A DNA stretch of 64,000 nt, from positions 15,745,001 through 15,809,000 of the forward strand of contig OW285196.1 in NCBI GenBank assembly GCA_935421135.1. The letters run 5' to 3'. The notes beneath the pieces were generated by a model. That model had not been told where the DNA came from. It worked only from the letters and a program-made list of their open reading frames with translations, and made no database searches. Within the stretch, counting starts at the first letter, position 1; every line of letters begins with the position of its first letter. Shown here piece after piece: positions 42,347 through 55,500 of the stretch. The position numbers were made by a program, and so were the translations under genes. Source of the DNA: Bugulina stolonifera. Its lineage: Eukaryota > Bryozoa > Gymnolaemata > Cheilostomatida > Bugulidae.

Positions 42347-43888
42347 CAGGGCTGTCCCACTTGCTCATTTTTGGTAGCCCACTTGAGCTTTGTGTAAAGT
42401 TGGCATTCCTAGTATTTTATTTGGTCAAGGAGTAAGAGAGAAGGAGGCTCGTTTATGAAAACCTGCATATATGTTACAATGGGCTTCCGGTGTTCGATGT
42501 GCGCCTCGGGTACTTGGTAAAGTCTGAAGAAAAGATGATGAATATTTTTAAAAAAGTAAAATTTACACATGAACTAAAATAAAATATAAGCAATGTCAAC
42601 TATTGGTAGCACTCTAATGAACAGGATGACTATAATACACACTACATATTTCAATGGGATACGATAAATATTGGCAAGTAAATTCGCCAGATTTGAAGAA
42701 AATTGCGTATTTCAACATAAAATGACACTTTTTGTAAATACCAACATGCTCAATAAAATAAGCAAAAATAATATTAACAGATTTAAACTTGCTGCAATTG
42801 GTAAAGTGCAAATCCAAATTTAAACTTTGCTCCTTCATAACAAAAAAACCGTACAAACGCTGAAATCGCGGTTAAAATGAGCTAATTTGTGCAACACGCT
42901 TCTCTACCATCAGGACTCCATATACTTAATTTGATTGATGATGCATAGTTCAGATACCATTTTAGTTGGTAGGCTAGTTCATGGGCCCTACAAAATGCCC
43001 ACACTATATGAAAATAGTGCTCAAACTATATATAGGCTATGTCAATAAACAATGATGTTTATCTCTCCATAGAAATGATTTTTATTGAATGCTATAACTG
43101 TGACGTGTTAAGCGCCAGAGCCGTGCACATGTGCATTGCTTTTATACCTGTTTAGCAATGAGGAAGCCCATTACGATTCAACGGGGTTATCTACCCGCTT
43201 AATGCCAGTGACTCATGTGCTCATATTTTAAGCCGAGGAGCACATCGAACACAAAATTCTCATGGGCGAGCCTCCTTCTCTCTCTTACTCCTTGGTTTGG
43301 TGTTGCAAATAGGATTAATTTACAACAGGGACCCATTAAATGTGTCTCAAGCAGCATTGAGCTCTGCACCATGCAACATAAATAGAAATTTAAAACGTAA
43401 AGGAGAAAGAATTTGAGATTGCTTAGGCTATTTCAGAAATTGAATTTCAGCCATTTCAGAGATTTACATAAGCTAATTGAGCTGATTAAGTGTCCAATTC
43501 GGGCCACTGGGGAAGCTAGAGGGTTACGGGCTGAACTACTGGGGAAGCTGAAGGGTTACGGGCTGGGCCACTGGGGAAGCTGAAGGGTTACGGGCTGGAC
43601 CACTGGGGAAGCTGAAGGGTTACGGGCTGGGCTACTGGGGAAGCTGTGTAATTAGATAGAGGTTTTGTTTATCACTATTTTTAAATACTGGTAGGTCAAA
43701 TTATATTTTAATGCTGATTTATTTGCTCTTTTGTCTTTTCCTCTGTTGAATGAAGATGCCAATATCAATGATGTCAACCACTTCATTTTATGTCCAACTA
43801 TATTCAATTGAAACTAGAATAAAGTGGCCCATCTCAAGTATGTGAATTCTATATGTGGCCCACTCCAAAAAAAGCTTGGCCAGCCCTC
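42347..43888. mobile_element. hAT-like element (CAGGGCTG ends), copy 2
   Basis: Orthologous insertion to 25500-26695: flanks GTATAGAG (42339-42346) and ATATAGAG (43889-43896). Its left end is rearranged (CAGGGCTGTCCCACTTG), and only about 4.5 units of the 32 bp repeat remain (43503-43646). Confidence 0.8.
42425..43295. mobile_element. 871 bp TIR element, copy 2 only
   Basis: Inverted ends of about 26 bp (CAAGGAGTAAGAGAGAAGG at left; the inverse at right has a 2 nt indel) are flanked by TTTGG on both sides (42420-42424, 43296-43300). Copy 1 has the uninterrupted TTATTTGGAGTTGC. No open frame. The superfamily is not recognised; a 5 bp duplication is unusual. Confidence 0.8.
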
Positions 43889-44691
43889 ATATAGAGTGTC
43901 CACTGGCTAGTCCTGCAATTCCAATCTACATATTTTAGTAATTAACTATTTACTGCACTGTACATCGTTGTATTCACTACTTATACCACACTTACACTAC
44001 ACTTACACTACTTACACTGTATGGACTTGTGAGTAGTCTCACGTATACACAGCCTAGATATTAAATTTGATGTGTATCCTCATAGCAAACCTTGATGTAC
44101 TCTAAATGCTGCTAGTAGCACTGATGTAGTAAAAATAATAAATAGGTAAACAACTGAGACCTCTTTTCCTCCACATTGACTTGGCAGAACCCAAGTCAAA
44201 GTCACAAGTCATTCATGTGTCCAAGTCAAGTCAAGTCACATTGATGTGCAAGTCAAAATCAAGTCAAGTCAGCATGTTGGCAAATCCAATTCAAGTCGAC
44301 TTGTGATTTGACTTGACTTGGCAAGTCAAGTCAAATCTATGACTTGGACCCAGCTCTGGAGATGGCTGTTGAGTGGAAGAGATCACCTTCCACGACATGA
44401 GTGAGTGGGATTGGACTGTGTTACCCTAAGGTTAACCCCTACACCACTATTATCATCTACCTTATGCATTGTTGTTAACACATCAATGTCCACCATTTGG
44501 ATTGGCAATTACTGGATATATCGTGGAGGCTGCCAGGATAGAAATACCAAGAACTATAGAAATGTGAGCCAAACCAACAACTATTGGAATGCAAGCTCAG
44601 TTATGTATACCTAATATATACATGTACATGTACTCACACCTAATATATACATCTACATGTACACCTAAAATATACATGTACATGTACTCAC

Positions 44692-44733
44692 CTGGGTTGG
44701 AGATTCTATACTTCCTTGTGAATGTTCTGCCAT
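44692..44733 (-). CDS. Candidate first coding exon, copy 2
   Basis: ATG plus 13 codons (MAEHSQGSIESPTQ) to donor CAG|GTGAGT, phase 0. It is present before each of the three TPR genes at a variable distance. If joined to 39350-39448 the protein is about 1339 residues. The intron would hold the (ACTTG)n, hAT and 871 bp elements. Confidence 0.45.
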
Positions 44734-47700
44734 CTCTCTATCTATTCCCACTTCTACATCAAATGTGGTCTAGTCCTAGGAGAACAGTAGTAGCATAATG
44801 AAAGGGAAGTGCAGCAGAGAACAGCACATGGAGTAGATAGTGCCAATTGGTTAAATTAAAGTGTACTTTGCTCATATTTAAATGGATAACTTCACGTCAA
44901 CTTGATTTCGAATTTACCTACTTGACTTGATTGAACCTGCATATTAGTGCGACTTGACTTGGCTAAACTTGGAAAAGCAAATGACTTTGTGCCATCCTCC
45001 AACAGTGCTCCATGTGTCTGAAGCCGCTACCATCACGGCAATTTCGGCAATTAGCCCACACACACACACAGCTGGACAGTTCCACCACACTGCTACCCTG
45101 CACTACCTCTTACACAACCTCCTACACTACCTCATACAGTCTTGTACTAACTTATACTAACTCACAATTTAGTTCCAACAAATATTGTTTCTAGCAATGC
45201 ATTTCACTTGATCCATTGCACAGTGTATCAATTAACGGAGGACAACAGGTAATATATTGTATATTATTAACTTATTGGATATATTCTTCATACCTTTCGG
45301 CAGATTACAGAGTCTGGAACTTCTGAGTTACTGTCGCTGTATTTGGGTTACATTCACTAGTAGTCAACTGACACTCCCAAGCAGGTATACTGTGTGACAC
45401 TCCCAAGCAGGTATACTGTGTGACACTATCAAGCAAGTATACTGCGTGACACTCCCAAGCAGGTATGCTGTGTGACACTCCCAAGCAGGTATGCTATGTG
45501 ACACTCCCAAGCAGGTATACTGTGTGACACTCCCAAGCAGGTATACTGTGTGGCACTCCCAATAAACCGGTTTAGTCATGTGAGTGCTTTCAATAGCTAC
45601 CAGCAAACAGTAAGTGAATGTAATAACAATAAAACATTATCTGTAAAAACTAGTTCAATTCATGCTACCTCAAAGCTTAAGAAATTACATTGAATGCAGA
45701 AAATGGCCAGGTTTTCTATACAAACAGAATTGATGTGTTCATTTCTATTTAGCTAAGCTTGAATGCAGCTCGGCATGTATGTATTATTATGTGTATGACT
45801 CTGTGTGTAATGCCCCTTTCATATCTTATAATCTCCCACAAACACATTGTTCATGGGAGGCAAGTGCAACTTTGTGCTTTTTGCCCATAGCCAGGGTTCC
45901 TTAGTGAAGTTCATAATGGAGTTGTCTTTTCCATTGTATACGGTGTCATCCCCAACTCAATTGCTCAAACCACAAACAAAGACCTAAGGCTACATCAAAG
46001 TGTGCAATATTGCGCCTATTAATACCAAAATACACAATTTTTCAATATTTGATGGCGCTTTTTGTTGGTCTATTCACCATCGATTCCACCTAATCGTTGG
46101 TTTCCAACAAAGCCATCAAAATGCATGTATTCGTTGGTTTTATAGGGTTACAGCTGCATTCGATTGTCACTAAACTGCTAAGTGATCTGCTAGTAATGTT
46201 TAGTACAGGAAATAAATAAAAAGCCTCGTAGCTTAGTTCGTATTTTTTTAATAAAAAAAATGGTGATGAACTGCTTTATTTAATAATAAAATAATAGCCT
46301 TTATTTGCAAGCAAGGATGACATGTGAGTGGCTAGCAATAAATATGAAATAATAGTCTGGTATTTCTGGCTAAGATTTGCTGTACATATAAATATGTGGA
46401 GGCTAAAAAGAAACAAAGGTAGAGCAGATAACTCTCAGTTATGAGAAAATGCAAATAAAACTGGTAATATTAGGCACCTTTGTTATAACATTTTAAAGTA
46501 ATAGACCGACAGAATTAGTAAAGACAATAAATTTCTCTATTTCTACAAAAATTATACCCATATACATGTGCATTTTCTAAAATCGTCATCGATTGCAAAA
46601 TCGATTGAAGTACAATCATTGATTTGGTAAAGTAACAATCGAATGCTTGTATTCTTTGGTTTAATCAGCATAATCGAAAATTGAGAATCGAATGCAAAAG
46701 TGGATCAAAGTTCCCAACCCTGCATGTACAATACTAATCTCATCTGTAACTGTAACATAGAATTACTGCAAGTGCAATTCTATATTCAACTATAAGACAA
46801 TAGAAATGGGTAAATACACTACTTCTATTAGTCAGAAGATCTGTTTAAAGTTGTAATTTTGCCTTACCTGTACCTTACCACATTTTACCACAACCATGTG
46901 CCTTTGTCGTCATTAAATCAAAATAGATTTTTGGTGGGTTTGTTAAATTAAAATCGCGTTATGCCCTTCTCAAGCCCATTTTTACTAAAATCGTTATCTT
47001 TTATACGCATTTTATATACCCAGTGTAGAGAATATCACTAAAACTAGAATCACTGCATCATATGGTTAAACTATGAAGAGATTCTTTCTACTGCACAACT
47101 ACAATATGCAGATAATATAATGTATTATATCATACATTATATTATAATATGTATAAGCTGCATTTGTATTGAGGTCTTACTTTGTTTCTATGAAATTATT
47201 TGCATTTAATAGTTTTTAATGTCACAATACTGGGAATTTCAAAAAACTTCTAAATAGTTATAAATGATATCAATGTGGCCACAGTAGAGTCTAGTGTGTT
47301 GTGTGCAGTTAGCTGAATAAACAGATACTGGTCACTGTGGTAGCTCCTAGTATGCTGTGCTCAGTGAGTCACTGCCATGGACACATGGAATCACAGTTGG
47401 GGAAAGGTAGCTATTAGAGACGTACAACCAAGTCTTATTCTGCTCATAAAAAGAAAAATATCACAATCTAAGTAGTCATAAATTCAGTGATGAAGAATTT
47501 TATAATAATTTATACATAATTTGTATGTATCTTTTCGTCAAGCATGTGATAATACCTTGGAGAGTCTGATAAACGCATAAAGTTAATGAAACACTAATAT
47601 ATAGTTTACTCTGCCTATATGAGCTACTAGGTCTATGGAAGTTGAACAAAACTTAGGTGTTGGTCAAAATATTATTAACCGAATAAAAGTTTATGTTTTA

Positions 47701-49674
47701 CAGTAAGACATTCACAAAGGACTGGGTTACTTCACCTCCGTATCTTTGCATGATGAAGTGATAAGCAACTAATTAGATCACTAGTTCTGTGACAATTCTA
47801 GTCAAGTGACATTTTTGATCAGGTCATGATGGTGAAATTTATTTAATTTTTTGTTTGTGTATAATACAATAATGTTGATCATTGCTCTTGATGAAATAAA
47901 ACAGGATGTTGCTGTTCTAGTACAGAGTGTCTCCAAACAAAGATATCCCTAATAACTATTCTCCTCACATTATTGTAGTATACACATGTCATAATCTTAT
48001 TGCAAAGCATGATAACAGAGGAAGCTTGATTTACAAGAAATCTGTAAATTAATCATCTGCTATTATGGAGCTTGTAAAGCAATACTATCTAATATGAACA
48101 TGTGCATATTATGCATATGTTCTACCTCGAGGACCCTTAAGGTCGTCGCTTTAATTATGTTAAATCATAAGACTGCTGTATACTGATAACGTCTTTAATA
48201 TAATGTATATAAAGTAATTACAGTAATGTGTTGTGTACAGAGAATTATATAGTACAAGACGGCTCTTAACTGGATAGCAGTAGTCGTCCGGAGCCCGCCG
48301 GAAGTAACTGGTCGTCTTCCTTTTTCATATAAAAGAGATCAGAATATTGTTATACAGTGCAGTCATTCATATACTTTCAAGCAGTAAGTATCATTCAATA
48401 CACTTATATGTCTTATACTTACTTTCTGGCATTGCACTGAACAACTATTTAAGGGCATAACAACACACACTTGTGGCCGTTGAGGCACATGGAGACTGCT
48501 AAGGCTAGGTAGCTGTATACTACATTGCTCATTAGTCATCGGCATCCCGTGTCATTGTCCTGTGTCCTTGGTCCTGTGTCCTTGGTCCTGTGTCCTTGGT
48601 CCTGTGTCCTTGGTCCCGTGTCCTTGGTCGCTTGGGGCTCAAAAGCAACATAACTCTTTTATGCAAGATTAGTGGATGACAGTAAACGACATTACTTGAG
48701 CTCTGATAGAGTTGAGTGTGTGAAAACAATGCAGCCCCTTGCTAACCTTGTTATCATTATATCGTTATACCCTGTGTCGAACTGTTCACATTCTGCATTG
48801 ACACTTACCTACTTTCACATTACTGCGCGTTAATTGCTCACTTGTGATAACTACATGTATATATACAATAACATGTACATTGACAATGGCTGCACTTTAT
48901 ACTCTCCTGCTGTATTATTTGACTAATGTCTAGCAATTACCACTCATGAACTTTTGTAATCATTCTGGAATTATTTGTTGTGAATGGTTTTGCCCTCATT
49001 TCGGGCTATTATAGCAATATTCCGAGTCTTTTTACATCGACTGTAACTTGGACCCCTTTTCAACCGAGGCCGACCGGATTTAGTATACAAGTAGCCTGAT
49101 TTAGCCTTCAGACATCAGTTGTCAGTCCTGCTGGGTTGGACCTGCCTTTCTCTAGTCCTTGCCCACTCACACAATAATCTGATAGTGATATTGTCTCCTC
49201 TTTATTACATGTACTGAGTGCAAGGTGACTGATTGTGCGCTGGCTGGAGTGCTATGCTTAAGTGCTGACCAGTCGGTCCAAGTGTCCTAGCATGTACTGT
49301 ACGTATAGTCACCATATGCCCTACTTATTCTATCCCAACAATCTGGCTGTCAGTCCTGATGGACCTAAGGTAAGAGTCTACTAACTGAGAAAAGATAACT
49401 CCGTTACTTCTATGTACAATATACAGTAGATGTGACTTTATTGAGCTCCAGCACACAACTAACTAGCATGACTCAGATTTCTGAATGAATTGGAAGATGG
49501 CCAGCCATTAGCTGGTGGGACAATTTAAACCCAGTCATTGATGTAATAGTCTGTCTGCCTGCCGATTTGCCTGCCTGAGCGCCCACCCGCATGTTAAATA
49601 ATATAGAAATGTTGAAAGAAGTAACTCATTATCATGACACCAAAATTAAGATGCTTTCACATATTGTAATGGTT
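44734..49674. other. Spacer between unit 2 and unit 3
   Basis: Noncoding, collinear with 27512-33240 minus the hAT-like insertion there. It includes a 26 bp minisatellite (45368-45560), a truncated hAT copy ending near 46722, the LTR-like block (about 48090-48700) and the 14 bp array (48555-48630). No gene found. Confidence 0.5.
45368..45560. repeat. 26 bp minisatellite, about 7 units
   Basis: Units of ACACTCCCAAGCAGGTATAC plus 6 nt. Two to three units occur in copy 3 (60632-60690) and none in copy 1, where a deletion removes the site. Confidence 0.9.
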
Positions 49675-50470
49675 TCTGTGATTTGGTGCGGTCGTCCTTG
49701 GACGACTATCGACCCAGAAATGAAGTGCCTATGAGTGGTAATAGGACTTCGCATTACATGAAAGATCGAGCGGTCTCAGTAGCCCAAATACTACCAAAGA
49801 CGACCCATCTGATCTCAAGTCCGACCTCAGACTATACAATGAAAGAGAGTGATCCGACCTAGTAGGCAGTTCGCTAAGCGAATGACCTGGCAAAGGGAAG
49901 TGAAAGTCTCTGTATCAAGTATAGATGTGTCTTTATTGAAAGCCAAGTGAAGACTGAGACAATGAACAGTAAAACAATGCCCTTTATATAGTATAAGGAC
50001 TTCCGGCCGACGTAAGGTCGGGAAAAGACGACGTGTGGTCGTCCGGAAGTTGCGCAACAAGATGGCCGCCGGAAGCCCGACGGCCGACCCAAAATAGGTC
50101 GGGTTCTACAAAAGTTGCTTATAATGGTCCAATTCATGTACAAAATGAATATCAATGGATTCTGAGAGGTCGGGCCTCTGTACATGGGTATAAAAGGCAT
50201 TAAAAGACTTAGATATAATCATGTAACTATATACAACAATATAGGAGTAAGGTACATGAATAAGTAATGAGTATAAACACATGGAGACATGTACATAGAC
50301 AGTAATTAAGTGGTTTTAACATGCAATGCAGTTGAAGGCAAGTATACGAACAGCTAATTATGAGAGTGTGAGTGTCAGATGAGTAGCGCTGTAACAACTA
50401 CTAGGCACTTAGGGTGCGGTGGAGCTTCGTCCGGGAGTTGGAGTCGTATACAATGTCCTGTACCATCAAA
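49675..50470 (+). mobile_element. Solo LTR in spacer 2
   Basis: Same family as 9519-10324: begins TGTAATGGT, ends ACCATCAAA, flanked by ATAT (49671-49674, 50471-50474), TATAAAAG at 50189-50196. Spacer 1 has the empty site at 33240-33243, so the insertion followed duplication. Confidence 0.9.
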
Positions 50471-50715
50471 ATATTATGCATTCAACTTTAATCTTTGTGT
50501 TTTGTATTTTTATACTTGGGGATGATCGCATGTTCATATACTTTGTGAAAAAATATTGCTGCAAATTTCCTGCAGGTGTGCCATAGATGTGACTGTTAAG
50601 GCTCTGTTACAAGAGAGGCCTTGATCAATATCCAGCCAATAACCAAAGCTGATTTCAATTAAATTATACAATTGGGGTCATTTTATCCAATATTAACCAA
50701 TCACAACAGCGTTCC

Positions 50716-51309
50716 GTGACGCCAGAGAGTGCGAAGAGCAACACCTTGGTCTTTGCATACCCGAACAAGCAGCGTAAACATGAATCCCAGAGTTCTTTCT
50801 CACAGTTGAAGCAGTGTAAGCGTGAATCCCAGAGTTCTGTTTACCCCGCTAAAGAATCTGTATACCCAAAAACTGGAAAGTCTGGGTATTCCCTTCCACC
50901 CAGACAGCAAGGAGTTTATGACAGTCTGTACTATGAGACTGGGAATGTCTATGATCAGGTAACTGATTACTATGGTCAATACTCTACTGTAGACTACTCA
51001 GACATAACACCACTACCACCACAACCACCACAACCACCACTACCACCACTACCACCACTACCACCACTACCACCACGACCATCACGACCATCACTACCAT
51101 CACTACCCAGTCAGCACAAACCAATAACCAGTGGCAACACTTCTAGGCAGCCCTTGGTGCATCGACCACTACCCAACCCAGTTTCTAATCGACTTTTACC
51201 AAAACCTAGTCAGCCGACCTCCAGCTCTGGTACTGTATCAGGTGCAAACACTTCACTCAACTCACAGAAGAACACAAAGAAACACAAACTACCGAAACAG
51301 TCAAAATAA
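50716..51309 (+). pseudogene. Orphan receptor tail exon, copy 3
   Basis: As at 33485-34102: homology begins near 50769, the frame is intact to TAA, and there is no in-frame ATG, acceptor or membrane exon. The first half matches copy 2 (LYYET, VDYSDI), while the second half (SLPSLPSQHKPITSG, GTVSGA) matches the receptor gene itself. The switch lies within the proline run. AATAAA at 51474-51479. Confidence 0.7.
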
Positions 51310-52545
51310 AACTTGAATTGCCCCACCCTGGATGATGTACAGCCTAAGCACTCAATTCATTCTTAACTTGCAGTTAAGTTGGTTTAAGCTGACAAGATAA
51401 ACTGGTAACTTTCTGAAGATAAAGAAGGTTTTTATAACTTAAGACTATCAACTATTTCTGTAGACTGTATGTGAATAAAGACTTTCACTAAAACCTATTT
51501 AGCCGACCTTCAGCTCTGGTCCTGTAGCAGCTGCAAACACTTCACTCAGCTCACAGAAGAACTCAACCAAACACAAACTACCAAAATAGAACTTAAATTG
51601 TGCAATCTTGGATGATGTACAGCTTAAGCACTCAAAGTCTATTCTCAACTGTGATGTCTTGCATTTAATTTGGTTTCAGCTGACAATATAAACTGGTAAT
51701 TTCCTACAGATAAAGGATTTTTTGCAACTGAAAACTATCAACTATTTCTGCAGACTGTATATGGATAAAGATTGAGGGAGAGATGTCCCCACTACAAGTT
51801 AGCTAACACTGTTAAAGAGGTTAACTTTCCACAACACACTCAAAATGTAACACACAGAGTACATGTGGATAATGAGGTCAAGCAGATGTATTACTTAGAG
51901 TAATTATGAATAGAGTAATTATGAATAGTTATCTAAAAAGTAGAATATCGGCTATCACAGTACAGGTAAAAGGCACACAGCACTCAATTCAATGTATGAT
52001 AAATATTAATTATTATTTGATAACACACTGTGAAATATGATATAAAACCGAAGTAGTGTTTGCATACTAGCTAATGGCTACACACATAACAAAAATGCTG
52101 GAGAAGTACAAGTGGAGTGATACTGCAGAATACTAAACTTATGTTCCAGGTAATATCTAATGTACTCAGTATGGTAACATTTAATCCTTGAATGTCTCAG
52201 TAGAGGATGGTTATTGTTTTATAGTTAAATCAGTTCAGGATAGCAGCACTAATATATCAATCTATTAGAATAGATATATAGATGGAATATAGAATAAAAT
52301 ACGGAATGTAACTTATAGAGATGATATTCTCTATGTGCGTACATGTAATGAAAGTGTGATGTATGTACAGGTAAGTGTAAGTATATGTACATAAAGGTGA
52401 GTGTGAGGGTAAGTATACATTGTATGTAAGTGTATGCATATGTGCGGTGTAGGTGGAGCTGTAGGTGTAATGAAATCTGCTCTGCTTTGTGTAACTAGAT
52501 GTAGTACTCTACTAGATTTCAGACACTGATTGCTGTCACCTCTAC
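51310..52545. other. Convergent intergenic region, copy 3
   Basis: Nearly identical to 11090-12325, including the partial tandem duplication of the tail-exon end (about 51487-51770), and unlike copy 2. No coding sequence seen. Confidence 0.6.
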
Positions 52546-55500
52546 CTACTGGTAGATTATGTTAGAAAACTCATGTTGAACAAGTTTCACCAGGTGAAGG
52601 CTGTCAGTCAGTGATTTAGCCGCTGTATTCACTTTTATACACTCAGCATGTCTGCTGCACTTCTCTAGAAGCTGGCTACTCATATTTAGAGCTTTCTGTG
52701 CATGCTCTAAGGCTATTGTAGTGTTACTGAGATGTAGTAGTAGTGTTGCTATGGTGATGTGAAGCTTGGCCAATGAGGTTGTAGTATCTACAGCTCCAGA
52801 AATTTGTTCATACAGACAGAGAGCCGTGTGGAGCCAAGTCCAGCATCTGCCCCATGACCCTGTATTTAGATGACAGATCCCCATTAGGTGGTAGTTCTCA
52901 GCTAGAATGAGTTCGTTACTTGTTGGTGTTTGTTTCACAGAGAGAAGTAGAAACTGTTGAGCTCTTCTGTAGTCTTTGAGATCCACACAGACTTGTGCTA
53001 TTCTGTTTAGAACTACAGCAGTTAGATGGGAGTTCTTTGTAGGTGTCACCAGTGCCTGTGTGTAGAGACTGGATGCCTTTTTATGTTGATGTACAACTCT
53101 GTACAGATTACCAATGGAAGTATAGGTATTGATCAAGCCAGCTAGGCTAGATGTATCACTATGACTCTCATACACAGCTTTCCACATCTCTAAAGCCTTC
53201 ATGTGATACACCAGTGACTGTGTATAAACTCCCATCTTCTCATACACATGGCCTGTATTGTTGTAACTGGTAGCTATATCAGAGTGATTAGCCTGTTCAC
53301 CATACACAGCTTTCCACATCTCTAAAGCCTTCATGTGATACTCCAGTGACTGTGTATAATCTCCCATCTTCTCATACACATGGCCTATATTGTTGTAACT
53401 GGTAGCTATATCAGAGTGAATAGTCTGTTCACCATACACAGCTTTCCTCATCTCTAAAGCCTTCATGTGATACACCAGTGACTGTGTATAATCTCCCATC
53501 TTATTGTACACACTGCCTATATTGTTGTAACTGCTAGCTATATCAGAGTGATTAGTCTGTTCACCATACACAGCTTTCATCATCTCTAAAGCCTTCATGT
53601 GATACACCAGTGACTGTGTATAATCTCCCATCTCATTGTACACATTTCCTATATTGTTGTAACTGGTAGCTACATGTATACTATGTATAACACCTCCATG
53701 TAACCCCCTCTTCTCACCAAAGTTTTTGTTGCTACTCGTCAGCTCCAATATCTCCAGAGAGTCTTTATAACATTTTAATGCAGATGAATTCTGTGTGAGG
53801 TCGGACAATGTGCAACCCAGTGTATTATAAGCACTTCCTGTAATCTCTATGCAGCCCATTACAGAACCAGACAATTCCTGTTTACTCAATAGTTTCTGTT
53901 TAACATACTCTGGTAGAGACTGCTGTACATCTAGTCCTAAGTATTCCTTTATCTGTAGGATAACCTGATTCATCACTGACTTGGCTTGCTTGTATTTTGC
54001 TAGCCGATTCATACACAGTGCAACCATAATCTTCCTATGTACTATCTCTAGAGGGTGTCTATCATATGTAATAAGCCAGGTTAGGTAATCTATAGCCATA
54101 GTGTATTCCTCAGCATGGTAAAGGATAGCAAAGCACATATCTAGATACTTCTTCTCTGTGGGGTCAGACTTGTCTGTGTGATACTCTGCTCTGATTACCT
54201 TTATAAACTTTACACAGTCTCCAACTTTCTCTTCTCCAGCCACTCTGTAGAGATAATTCAGAGCTTCCTGGTATTCTCCGACAAACGCCAGGAGTTCTGC
54301 TTTCACCATGAAATCTGTATTAGAAATCCTGAAACCCTTCATTACAGACTGGAGTTTAGTTACTATGTTAGAAGATGAGTTCGTAAACTCATGACTTTTG
54401 GCTCTTTGTAAAGCAGCGGTGACTGCCTGTTTGATTGGTACGAGTATACACCCCAGTATAATGAATATATTCTGTGGTACGTGGTACCTGTCTGACACTG
54501 AGCTGGTATCTTTAGCTGCAGTGTAGATGGAGAGTAGCTCTGACTGTCCCCCCATACAAATGTAAGCAGTGGTACGAATATATATAGATAGAGCTAGCAT
54601 GATGTGCATGTATCTGATATCTTCTGCTGTTAAAATATTTAACTGGTGCATCTTGGTATAGGTATCCCATGAATATTCAGAGTTCAAGTTCAACGATATG
54701 GTAAGGTCATGAGCAAGTATGGTAGGGTACCTGAATATGTCTATTTTCACTTTCAAATCTGTATTTTTGGTTTTTGCAAATTTGAACTCGGGTAGAAAAT
54801 TGTATTTTTTCATGTCTTTCGATAACAAATTTAATCGCTTTCTTGTTGCAAACAAGTTTCCTTTAACAACAAATTCCTCATATTTCAATCTTTGATTGAG
54901 AAATGTGGAATACAGACTGTCCCCTTCCCTGTGAGAGTAAAGGAGAGCTGAAGTACAGAGAAGGTCACCAAGGTCAGGCTCCTCACTCTGTGACATCACT
55001 TCCTTCTTGTACAACTCCATCAACTGATCAACAGTCAGAGTCAGATTCTGATTACTGTCTGGGTGACCAGTTGGTATGTGACCAGCTCTCCTGGAAATTC
55101 CATCTATTCTGTACCCCACAGTAGGAGTACTAGACACTGATGTTACAGTACGCTTGATACCAATGGTTTTTAATGGTGTCTCACCAAGGTTACTTATTCT
55201 AAAGTAACTATCAACTGCTAGCTTCTGGAAATATTCTCTATCAGAGTCGTTCTCGACAATGAAAGCATATTCTAAGTCAGAGTAGGGAGTTGCCTCTCCT
55301 CTAGCTACTGAACCTAAGCCAATCACAGCAAAGGAACAAGGAGGGACATGACCATCATTCTGAAGAACGTCCACGCATGATTGAATCACAGAACGACTGT
55401 AGCTAATGAAACCGTCTGTGCACTTTTTACTCAATGAAAAGACTTGCTGGGAGAAATTAACAGCCTGGTTCAAGTTTGATTCACTAAACATGTCCTCAGT

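Larger units (their letters stand above)
41915..44358. mobile_element. hAT-like (ACTTG)n element, copy 2
   Basis: Ends CAGAGTTGGGTCCAAGTC and inverted GACTTGGACCCAGCTCTG. The left flank GAAATGGG and right flank GAGATGGC look like a decayed 8 bp duplication. It contains two nested elements (42347-43888 and 42425-43295). Confidence 0.75.
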
